Positions 8,345 to 13,517 of a stretch of 13,517 bases of DNA are shown here, one piece after another. The stretch's first letter is position 1. Each line of letters starts with the position of its first letter. The notes under the pieces were generated by a model. It searched no databases, was not told the origin of the DNA, and was given only the letters and a program-made list of their open reading frames with translations. A program made the translations under genes and the position numbers. Location of the stretch: the NCBI GenBank assembly GCA_964395915.1, contig CAYNDB010000071.1, forward strand, positions 1-13,517, written 5' to 3'. This stretch comes from CAYNDB01 sp964395915 (GTDB lineage: Bacteria > Nitrospinota_A > UBA7883 > JAJRTC01).

Positions 8345-8367
8345 GTATGATTTTCATACTCTGTATG
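8345..8367 (-). promoter_or_regulatory. Mutually exclusive hairpins in the rpsA leader
   Basis: Two perfect inverted repeats share one arm: GTATGA-TTT-TCATAC at 8345-8359 and CATAC-TCT-GTATG at 8355-8367 (plus-strand reading). In the rpsA message only one could form at a time. They lie 32-54 nt ahead of ATG 8313. A weak promoter match (TTGGCA, 17 nt, TACAGA on the minus strand) would start transcription close to the hairpins. In E. coli the rpsA leader is also structured, has a GAAG-type ribosome site and is autoregulated by S1; whether this leader acts likewise is inference. Confidence 0.4.
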
Positions 8368-8395
8368 CAAGATACAAGAATATGCCAAACCGTTT

Positions 8396-9085
8396 TTACA
8401 GTTTGGAAACTAGCCTTTTTATCATTTTTTGTAACGTGTCGTCAATGTTTAAGTGGCTTGTGTCTATCTCAACAGCGTCATCCGCCTTCATCAAAGGGGA
8501 GCTTTCACGAGAGCTGTCCTTCATATCCCGTTCATTAATGCTTGCAAGAGCCTCTTCTTTGGACACTTCATGCCCCAGCGCTCCCATATCCAATAATCGA
8601 CGTTCGGCCCTTATCACGCTATTTGCGTTAAGATAAAATTTGAAATCAGCGTTCGGGAATACATTGCTCCCAATATCCCGCCCCTCCATAACCACACGCC
8701 CACGTCGGCCCATTTCCCTCTGCAGCTCCACCATTATTCTCCGCACTTCGGGATAGGCGGCTACTGTGGAGACATGATCATTGACGTCCGGTTTGCGTAT
8801 CCTCGCCGTTGAATCCACTCCGTCTATGATTGTTTTTTGACTTGCGCCTGAACGTTCGAAATGAATATTGGCGGATTTCGCCACTTTCCCAACGGCCTCA
8901 GGGTCCGAGAGGTTTATCCCGCTGTCTAAAGCTTTTGCGGTGACCGACCTGTACATGGCCCCTGTGTCTATATGAATGCCATCTATTTCCTCGGCAAGCA
9001 GCTTGGCTATGGTCGACTTGCCGGAACCAGCCGGGCCGTCGATCGCGACAACGAACCTTTCCGGTAAATCTTTCAAGCTTTTCAC
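8396..9085 (-). CDS. cmk: (d)CMP kinase (cytidylate kinase)
   Basis: Phosphorylates CMP and dCMP to the diphosphates with ATP, in pyrimidine salvage and turnover. The 229-residue protein is the usual size. The P-loop is DGPAGSGKST (about residues 16-25). HIDTGAMYRSVT (about 39-50) is the CMP-binding start, and GRDIGSNVFPNADFKFYLNAN (about 135-155) is the family signature, followed by the Arg-containing RAERR lid segment. The start is GTG, 24 bp after the tyrA stop. It sits directly upstream of rpsA, a pairing conserved widely in proteobacteria. EPSP synthase (aroA), which often lies just before cmk, is absent here. Confidence 0.96.
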   Translation of the reverse strand: MKSLKDLPERFVVAIDGPAGSGKSTIAKLLAEEIDGIHIDTGAMYRSVTAKALDSGINLSDPEAVGKVAKSANIHFERSGASQKTIIDGVDSTARIRKPDVNDHVSTVAAYPEVRRIMVELQREMGRRGRVVMEGRDIGSNVFPNADFKFYLNANSVIRAERRLLDMGALGHEVSKEEALASINERDMKDSSRESSPLMKADDAVEIDTSHLNIDDTLQKMIKRLVSKL

Positions 9086-9109
9086 CCGTTAATATTCTCT
9101 TCCTGTCCT

Positions 9110-9994
9110 CTAGATATCTTCGATGCCGAGGCGCAGGTCGCGAATTTTTTCAAGCTTCTTTTCAAGACCGTCAAAATCATTTTCTTCTATAGCGCTAGTG
9201 AATTCGGTAAGGCAGGATTCGAACAACTTCACGGACGCCAAAACTTTATCACGATTCATGGAAAAAATATCCCGCCACATCGCAGGATGGCTCGCCGCTA
9301 TTCGTGTAGTATCTTTAAAACCTCCGGCGACAAAACGCCTGATGGAAGCGCCTGAGTCGGCCTCATCCAGAGCCTGAACCAGCGCATACGCCACAAGATG
9401 CGGCATGTGGCTTATCGTTGCAAGGGCCGCATCATGCTCCTCGGGAGACATGGTTACTACCTTTGAGCCGGCCCCTTCCCACATTTTGCGCACAAGCGCC
9501 ACAGCCTCAGAGTCTGTTGAGTCCGTCGGAGTGAGGATCGTGTAGCGGCCCTCGAACAGGGTTTCAAAAGCCGCTTCAGGGCCCGATTTTTCCGTGCCGG
9601 CCACAGGGTGTCCTCCAACGAACCGCACACCCGCCGGAAGCGCCCCCTCCAACTCTTTTACAATATGTCCTTTAACGGACCCACCATCGGTAATCACACA
9701 GCCTTGGGCAAGCTTGGGGCCGACAGACAGACAGAGCGGAACAATGGTCTCCACCGGAACCGCGGCAAAGAAAAAATCGGCGCCATCAACGGCCTCACTT
9801 ATATCGGTAGTGGTTTCGTCCACAACGCCAAGCTCCATTGCTTTTTCAAGCGTGGCCGCAGTCCTGCCAAACCCCACCGTAGTTTTGAAAAGGCCGGCTT
9901 TTTTGCCCGCCAGGGCCAGCGACCCGCCGATAAGTCCCACTCCGGCTATGACGGCTCTTTCAAAAAGCGGCTCCAAGGGTGGCTTCTCCGTCAC
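9110..9994 (-). CDS. tyrA: Prephenate/arogenate dehydrogenase TyrA
   Basis: Oxidatively decarboxylates prephenate (or arogenate) with NAD(P)+ towards tyrosine. A Rossmann dinucleotide loop, IAGVGLIGGSLA (GxGxxG at about residues 18-23), is followed by FFAAVPVETIVPL, TDGGSVKG, and the substrate-binding block GGHPVAGTEKSGPEAAF. SHMPHLVAYALV lies in the helical C-terminal half. No chorismate mutase or ACT domain is fused. The frame is open up to an ATG at 10066, which would overlap pheA by 76 bp. The GTG at 9994 is a better start because it forms a 4-base GTGA overlap with the pheA stop and gives a normal short N-terminus of about 17 residues before the Rossmann loop. Neither start has a strong ribosome site, so coupling to pheA translation is likely. 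Substrate and cofactor preference cannot be read from the sequence. Confidence 0.93.
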   Translation of the reverse strand: MTEKPPLEPLFERAVIAGVGLIGGSLALAGKKAGLFKTTVGFGRTAATLEKAMELGVVDETTTDISEAVDGADFFFAAVPVETIVPLCLSVGPKLAQGCVITDGGSVKGHIVKELEGALPAGVRFVGGHPVAGTEKSGPEAAFETLFEGRYTILTPTDSTDSEAVALVRKMWEGAGSKVVTMSPEEHDAALATISHMPHLVAYALVQALDEADSGASIRRFVAGGFKDTTRIAASHPAMWRDIFSMNRDKVLASVKLFESCLTEFTSAIEENDFDGLEKKLEKIRDLRLGIEDI

Positions 9995-11061
9995 GTTCTG
10001 GCGTTTGGATATGAGCCAAGAACCTTTAACATGGCCGTCTGGCTTTTTACCCTGCTCAAGGCCCATTTGACATCAGGGTCGTCCACATATCCGTCAAAAT
10101 CGACAAAAAAGACATATTCCCATTCCGCGCCCCTTGTCGGGCGGGATTGTATTTTGGAAAGGTTTATTCCTTTTGACGCGAATGGCCGGAGAATTTTATG
10201 TAACGCTCCGGACGAGTCTTTAATGGAAAACATTATAGAGGTTTTATCGTTTCCGGTTCTCGACGATCTTTCTTGCGATATTATGAAAAACCTGGTCTGG
10301 TTACCTTTGATCTCCTCTATCTTTTTGGCAAGAACTTTAAGGCCGTAAATCTTCGCCGCGTCTTCCGCTCCTATAGCGGCCGACTTGGAATCTTTACTGG
10401 CCAGCGCCGCGGCGGCCGACGATGATGAGGCCTGGATTATGCTGACCGATGGCAGGTTTTGCGCCACCCATTTCCGACATTGGCCGAGCGGCATGGAGTG
10501 GGTGTACAATATTTTGACTTTATCGAGACTGCGCGCCTTGGAAAGCAGGTTCTGATGAATATCAAGATAAAATTCACCAAAAATATTTACGTCGGACTCG
10601 ATAAAAAGGTCCAACGTCTGTCCAACGGTTCCTTCTATGGTGTTTTCTATCGGCACGACACCAAAATTGGCCACACCTTTCTCCACATCCCCGAAAACAA
10701 TGTCAAACCCGGGCTCCAGAATATGCTCGCACGATAAGCCGAAAATACACAGGGCCGCAAGATGGGAAAACGATCCGGCCGGCCCAAGACAGGAAACTTT
10801 AATATCCTGCTCCACCGATCTTGTGGCGGAGAATATTTCACTAAAAACATTTTTTAAAGCTTTAGAGGAAAGCGGCCCGCGGTTTAGCTCTCCCACACGG
10901 CTTAATATCTCGTTTTCCCTGGCTGGAATGAACATGGGAGACTTTCCCTCCCGCTTTATCTCTGCGATTTGCACGGCCAAACGGGCTCTTTTATTTAAAA
11001 GCTTTACTATCTGCCCGTCGATCTTGTCTATATCCTGGCGGATTTTTTCCCACTCGCTCAT
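9991..11061 (-). CDS. pheA: Bifunctional chorismate mutase/prephenate dehydratase (P-protein)
   Basis: Rearranges chorismate to prephenate and then dehydrates it to phenylpyruvate, the branch to phenylalanine. From ATG 11061 the protein has about 356 residues. An AroQ-type chorismate mutase domain lies at about 1-85 (IRQDIDKIDGQIVKLLNKRARLA). The prephenate dehydratase domain at about 88-270 has CLGPAGSFSHLAA, GVVPIENTIEGTV and GNQTRFFII. A C-terminal ACT domain has SSGALHKIL and the phenylalanine-binding loop, which reads QSRP instead of the common ESRP. The frame stays open to 11133, but that extra sequence has no mutase homology. It is the first gene of the minus-strand run, has a plausible sigma-70 promoter upstream, and its product's ACT domain implies feedback inhibition by phenylalanine. 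Confidence 0.95.
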   Translation of the reverse strand: MSEWEKIRQDIDKIDGQIVKLLNKRARLAVQIAEIKREGKSPMFIPARENEILSRVGELNRGPLSSKALKNVFSEIFSATRSVEQDIKVSCLGPAGSFSHLAALCIFGLSCEHILEPGFDIVFGDVEKGVANFGVVPIENTIEGTVGQTLDLFIESDVNIFGEFYLDIHQNLLSKARSLDKVKILYTHSMPLGQCRKWVAQNLPSVSIIQASSSSAAAALASKDSKSAAIGAEDAAKIYGLKVLAKKIEEIKGNQTRFFIISQERSSRTGNDKTSIMFSIKDSSGALHKILRPFASKGINLSKIQSRPTRGAEWEYVFFVDFDGYVDDPDVKWALSRVKSQTAMLKVLGSYPNART

Positions 11062-11091
11062 GATCACCCATATTAGGTTTAAATCTACGGC

Positions 11092-11120
11092 ATCGTAAAC
11101 CAATACTGTACAAGGTTCAA
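11092..11120 (-). promoter_or_regulatory. Candidate sigma-70 promoter of the pheA operon
   Basis: On the minus strand, TTGAAC (11115-11120) and TACGAT (11092-11097) are separated by 17 nt, each matching 4 of 6 consensus positions. The start of transcription would fall near 11085, giving a leader of about 25 nt to ATG 11061. The -35 box overlaps one AGGTTCA half-site. Confidence 0.45.
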
Positions 11121-11150
11121 CATCCAATACCATTCCCGTCTGAACCTAGC

Positions 11151-11181
11151 TTGTCATTTCCTCCTCAATGGAGGTTATAAT
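11151..11181 (+). promoter_or_regulatory. Candidate promoter of the four-helix membrane protein gene
   Basis: A perfect TATAAT (11176-11181) has TTGTCA (11151-11156) upstream with a long 19-nt spacer. The spacer contains CCTCC-TCAAT-GGAGG. AGGTTA-N7-TAACCT (11172-11190) overlaps the -10 box and presumed start point, like an operator. The start codon is only 12 nt past the -10 box, so the message would have a leader of about 5 nt. Confidence 0.5.
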
Positions 11182-11193
11182 CTGTAACCTGTT

Positions 11194-11694
11194 ATGAATA
11201 GATTTCTGAATATTTTTGGAGCTTTTGGCGCCGCGACGATCATGGCCACAATCGTTACCGGCTATTATGTCGCGGACAGGGGAGAGCTTGGGCGGCATGT
11301 GATATTCGGCCTGATCTCCGCTCTGGGAGCCATCATGGGTCTTATAATAGTTTTGTTTTATTTCATAGCGACAGGCGCAATCATACGAAAAATGGTTGAA
11401 AGCGGCCTTATGAGCGTGGAATCGTATAACCGGACAAGAGAATTCAAAAAAAATCTCTTCCCGTGGATCGTTTCCTCGATCGCATTACTTATGATAACTC
11501 CTGTGCTAGGCGCCGCTTATGACGCTGGCAAAGCCCCTGTCATCTACCATGCGCTTTTAGCCTGGAGTTCCATCGCCATGTATATTTTTACTATTATGAA
11601 GGCTCGTGGAGCTATGATTGAAAATAAACCGATATTTCACGAGGCAGTCATAAAAACCGCCCAGGAAGAACATAATCATAAAACTGACGGCTGA
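11194..11694 (+). CDS. Uncharacterised four-helix membrane protein
   Basis: A 166-residue protein that I cannot assign to a named family. Four hydrophobic segments lie at about 4-26, 36-64, 88-108 and 116-135. The hydrophilic loop at 65-87 (IRKMVESGLMSVESYNRTREFKK, in pieces) is basic and probably cytoplasmic. His35 sits at the start of helix 2 (GRHVIFG) and His119 at the start of helix 4 (YHALLAW); they might be metal or haem ligands, but that is a guess. FPW (89-91) opens helix 3. The C-terminal tail is His- and Glu-rich (EEHNHK). There is no signal peptide separate from helix 1. No Shine-Dalgarno sequence precedes the ATG, which lies just past a TATAAT. It is divergent from pheA and followed 26 bp later by a methyltransferase gene, probably in the same transcript. 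Confidence 0.8.
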   Translation: MNRFLNIFGAFGAATIMATIVTGYYVADRGELGRHVIFGLISALGAIMGLIIVLFYFIATGAIIRKMVESGLMSVESYNRTREFKKNLFPWIVSSIALLMITPVLGAAYDAGKAPVIYHALLAWSSIAMYIFTIMKARGAMIENKPIFHEAVIKTAQEEHNHKTDG

Positions 11695-11720
11695 ATATCA
11701 AAATGGAAGGGAAATAAAAT

Positions 11721-12581
11721 ATGTATAACATGGATCCGGATCAATACGTCGACAACCAACGCCGCGACTGGAACGGAGTGGCCTCTGGATGGGAAAAATG
11801 GGACGAGTGGCTCGACGCCAATATGGCCGATCTTAATTTGCTCCTGGTGGAAAAAGCAGGGGTGAAGCAAGGACACGCTACACTTGACCTTGGCAGTGGC
11901 ACAGGATATCCGGCAATTGAAGCCGCAAAACTGGTCGGTGAAAGCGGCTCTGTAACGGGGCTGGACCTGTCTCCCGAAATGCTGGACGCCGCCCGTCGGA
12001 AAGCGGAATCTCTTGGGCTGGGGCATATTACATTCCAGACATGCGACGTGCGAAAGCTCCCATTCGACGAAGCGGCTTTTGACTCTGTAACTTCCCGTTT
12101 CTGCCTGATGTTTGTTCCGACTCCGGAAAAAACGTTGAACGAAGTTCATCGTGTGCTTAAAAACGGGCGCCATTTCGCGGCTGTAGTGTGGGCAGGGCCG
12201 GAAAGTAATCCATCGCTCGCCCTTCCCATGGGAGTAATGAGAGAGTACATCGATATCGAGGCTCCAGACCCTTCGGCTCCAGGTCTGTTCAGCCTTGGCA
12301 AGCCGGGCGATCTTGCTTCCAGAATGGAACGGGCCGGATTTCAGAACGTTGATGAAAAAGAAATAGCCGTCCAATGGGAATATACTTCCGGACTTGAATA
12401 TGTCGCTTGCATGAAAGAAATAGCCGCTCCAATTCGCGATATGCTCGAAAAAGTTCCTCAAGAGAAGCGGGAGGAAGTGGAAAATAAAATCGCGGAAAAG
12501 GTCGAAGAGTTTCGCGATGGAGACAAAGTCTTTTTTCCCGGGGTCGCGTTGATGGTGACCGGGCGAAAAGGTCAGGCATAA
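11721..12581 (+). CDS. Class I SAM-dependent methyltransferase (UbiE-like)
   Basis: A 286-residue soluble methyltransferase of the Methyltransf_11/UbiE-like type; its substrate is unknown. Motif I is LDLGSGTGYPA (residues 55-65), the acidic residue that binds the SAM ribose is Asp82 in TGLDLS, and CDVRKLPF follows at about 108-115. LNEVHRVLKNGRHFAAVVWA (about 138-157) corresponds to the family's post-motif strand. The N-terminal region is rich in Trp (WNGVASGWEKWDEWLD). The C-terminal half is less conserved and has a charged helical stretch near 235-265. AAGGGA at 11707-11712 is 8 nt ahead of the ATG. Its stop is 17 bp from the stop of the convergent pilin gene, with no clear terminator between. 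Linkage to the membrane protein gene could mean a shared lipid or quinone substrate, but nothing proves it. Confidence 0.88.
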   Translation: MYNMDPDQYVDNQRRDWNGVASGWEKWDEWLDANMADLNLLLVEKAGVKQGHATLDLGSGTGYPAIEAAKLVGESGSVTGLDLSPEMLDAARRKAESLGLGHITFQTCDVRKLPFDEAAFDSVTSRFCLMFVPTPEKTLNEVHRVLKNGRHFAAVVWAGPESNPSLALPMGVMREYIDIEAPDPSAPGLFSLGKPGDLASRMERAGFQNVDEKEIAVQWEYTSGLEYVACMKEIAAPIRDMLEKVPQEKREEVENKIAEKVEEFRDGDKVFFPGVALMVTGRKGQA

Positions 12582-12598
12582 AAGTTAGCCGCCGTATT

Positions 12599-12991
12599 TT
12601 ACTGCATGCCTCCAGCGGAGCTGTCCCACGTGTATGGGCCGGCGGAGCAGTTCGAATGGCTAGCCACCACATCCCAGGAATTGTTATCTCCCGCGGAAGA
12701 ATCCAGCTGGACACCGCTGGTCCACCTGAAATTTGGCAGGTTGCTGGAGCCGTCTCCGGCCTGAGTCGTCGCCAGATACGTCTCGTTCTCATAGTAGTAT
12801 GCTTCCTGGCTGATGGCGATGTTTGCAAGATCGGCCCTGATTTGGGCGCAATATGACTTTTCGCGATAAGCCGCAAACTGTGGAATGGCTATTGTGGCAA
12901 GGATACCTATTATAGCCACCACGATCAAAAGCTCGACCAGTGTAAATCCTTTTTGCCCTACGGCAAAATAGCGCGCTTTGCCTGTAACCAT
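12599..12991 (-). CDS. pilA: Type IV (major-pilin-like) prepilin
   Basis: A 130-residue prepilin. The leader of 15 residues ends in Gly, and the prepilin peptidase site is QKG/FTLVELL with the conserved Glu5 of the mature protein. The N-terminal helix (mature 1-52) is the type IVa form (FTLVELLIVVAIIGILATIA, then IPQFAAYREK). The mature protein is about 115 residues. Aromatics fall at mature 1, 24, 27, 32, 50-52 and 57. The only two cysteines are Cys33 and Cys100, which could form a disulfide. The C-terminal domain is Gly/Ser/Asn rich and repeats DSSAG. The upstream region has a sigma-54-type promoter. It could be a minor pilin or a pseudopilin, but a lone gene with this promoter suggests a main pilin. 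Other pilus genes are not in view. Confidence 0.9.
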   Translation of the reverse strand: MVTGKARYFAVGQKGFTLVELLIVVAIIGILATIAIPQFAAYREKSYCAQIRADLANIAISQEAYYYENETYLATTQAGDGSSNLPNFRWTSGVQLDSSAGDNNSWDVVASHSNCSAGPYTWDSSAGGMQ

Positions 12992-13052
12992 ATTACTAAA
13001 ACCACTCTCTTTTTTTAAAAATTCCAGAAAAATTAATTTTCCCCATATTTAG

Positions 13053-13068
13053 AGCAATATACGATCCT
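13053..13068 (-). promoter_or_regulatory. Sigma-54 (-24/-12) promoter of the pilin gene
   Basis: On the minus strand the sequence AGGATCGTATATTGCT has GG, exactly 10 nt, then GC. It also matches the CG after the -24 GG and the TTGCT at -12 of the consensus TGGCACG-N4-TTGCT. Transcription would start near 13042, leaving a leader of about 50 nt before ATG 12991. In Pseudomonas, Myxococcus and Geobacter pilin genes are known sigma-54 targets of the PilS/PilR pair. Confidence 0.65.
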
Positions 13069-13166
13069 TCATAACTAAATTTATTTAAAGTCCTAATAGA
13101 ACAAGGGAGTAGATTTTATCTCGGTTGAGTTAAAACGACGCTAACACTGGTAATAGCAGCTCACGA

Positions 13167-13183
13167 ATGACAATTTTTGTCAT
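13167..13183. promoter_or_regulatory. Perfect 17-bp palindrome, candidate enhancer site
   Basis: ATGACAA-TTT-TTGTCAT is a perfect inverted repeat with 7-bp arms. Its centre is about 133 bp upstream of the predicted pilin transcription start, within the 80-200 bp range usual for sigma-54 activators, and it holds TGTC on both strands. It also lies 20 bp past the stop of the upstream partial gene, but no run of T follows, so a terminator role is less likely. Confidence 0.4.
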
Positions 13184-13202
13184 ATCGAGTCATCTCGCGT
13201 CA

Positions 13203-13517
13203 CTATTTATTTTCGAATTTTTTCCTCAGCTCGTTTCTAAAAGATATTCCTTTTACCTTATAGGAAGCGTTAAACGATATTTTGGTAGTTCCTTTGGGCC
13301 ATGCGAAAGCGTATCGGTTATCTTTGATTATGATTTCCCCACCATCGCTTAACACCGCGCGAAGCACGGTTCCGTTCATTGGTGTTAGATATATTCTATC
13401 CTCTATAACCAGTTTGTAATTTGTGAACACCTTAAAAAGGTCTTCATACGATTTTGCTGAGGCTTCAACATATCCATTGAGAACGTATTCTACAAAATCA
13501 AGCCGCCGTTTTTTTAT
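13203..13517 (-). CDS. Unrecognised protein, 3' portion only (5' end outside window)
   Basis: The reading frame runs open from the window edge to TAG at 13203-13205, giving the last 104 residues of a protein I do not recognise. A GTG at 13430 is in frame, but open coding sequence continues upstream of it (LDFVEYVLNGYVEASAKSYEDLFK), so it is probably an internal valine. The visible part has no membrane helix or signal peptide. It looks like alternating beta-strands (YKLVIEDRIYL, GTVLRAVLSDGGEIIIKDNRYAFAW in pieces) and ends in a basic stretch (RNELRKKFENK). The region is more AT-rich than the operon, which might hint at a different origin, though the sample is short. It points in the same direction as the pilin gene but is 211 bp away. 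Confidence 0.6.
   Translation of the reverse strand: MKKRRLDFVEYVLNGYVEASAKSYEDLFKVFTNYKLVIEDRIYLTPMNGTVLRAVLSDGGEIIIKDNRYAFAWPKGTTKISFNASYKVKGISFRNELRKKFENK

Noticed and set aside
8314..8388. Upstream TTG start extending S1 by 25 residues
   Set aside because: The extra residues resemble no S1 protein, and the DNA carries overlapping inverted repeats typical of a leader.
9995..10066. Longer tyrA N-terminus from ATG 10066
   Set aside because: It would overlap pheA by 76 bp and add 24 residues without homology; GTG 9994 overlaps the pheA stop in the usual GTGA way.
9608..10348. A 246-codon open frame on the plus strand
   Set aside because: It lies antisense across tyrA and the 3' end of pheA, both strongly supported. 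Its translation resembles no protein.
11062..11133. Upstream extension of PheA
   Set aside because: The chorismate mutase domain begins right after ATG 11061, and the extension would cover the likely promoter.
11676..12461. A 261-codon open frame on the minus strand
   Set aside because: Shadow of the methyltransferase gene, whose SAM motifs are clear on the other strand.
13203..13430. A complete 75-residue gene starting at GTG 13430
   Set aside because: The frame stays open to the window edge with protein-like sequence, so a truncated longer gene is more likely.

Overview
The window is a densely packed chromosomal segment of a Gram-negative bacterium with roughly balanced base composition. 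A long minus-strand housekeeping run of ten genes and one glycosyltransferase gene fills about 1-11,061. The core order pheA-tyrA-cmk-rpsA-sppA resembles deltaproteobacterial (Geobacter-like) and related lineages such as Nitrospinota. The six-domain S1 protein, the P-protein type PheA and a type IV pilin behind a sigma-54-like promoter fit that range. I cannot name the genus, and the taxonomic guess is weak.

Region 1 (11,061 down to 10, minus strand) reads pheA, tyrA, cmk, rpsA, sppA, a GT39-type glycosyltransferase gene, aroK, aroC, a stand-alone DEDDy exonuclease gene, ispD and truB. Spacing is mostly under 60 bp, with several stop/start overlaps (pheA/tyrA share GTGA, aroK/aroC share TGATG), so much of it is probably co-transcribed. 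AroK and AroC lead to chorismate, and PheA and TyrA take chorismate to phenylalanine and tyrosine. Two genes often seen in such clusters, aroA and ispH, are absent from this stretch. The larger internal gaps are 97 bp before rpsA (with two competing small hairpins), about 70 bp before ispD (with a structured repeat) and 104 bp before truB.

Region 2 (11,062-11,193) is a compact divergent promoter region between pheA and a plus-strand pair. It has five copies of an AGGTT half-site on the two strands and a perfect -10 box only 12 nt from the start of the plus-strand gene.

Region 3 (11,194-12,581, plus strand) holds a four-helix membrane protein of unknown function followed by a class I SAM-dependent methyltransferase.

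Region 4 (12,599-13,517, minus strand) holds a type IV major-pilin-like gene convergent with the methyltransferase gene. Its 211-bp upstream region carries a good sigma-54-type -24/-12 element and, about 130 bp further up, a perfect 17-bp palindrome in the position of an enhancer site. The window ends inside an unrecognised AT-rich gene whose 5' end lies outside.

I found no tRNA, rRNA, CRISPR array, insertion sequence or obvious new multi-gene defence or metabolic system. The most interesting signals are regulatory: the pilin promoter, the AGGTT cluster, the rpsA leader, and a palindromic repeat that supplies the end of a coding region.
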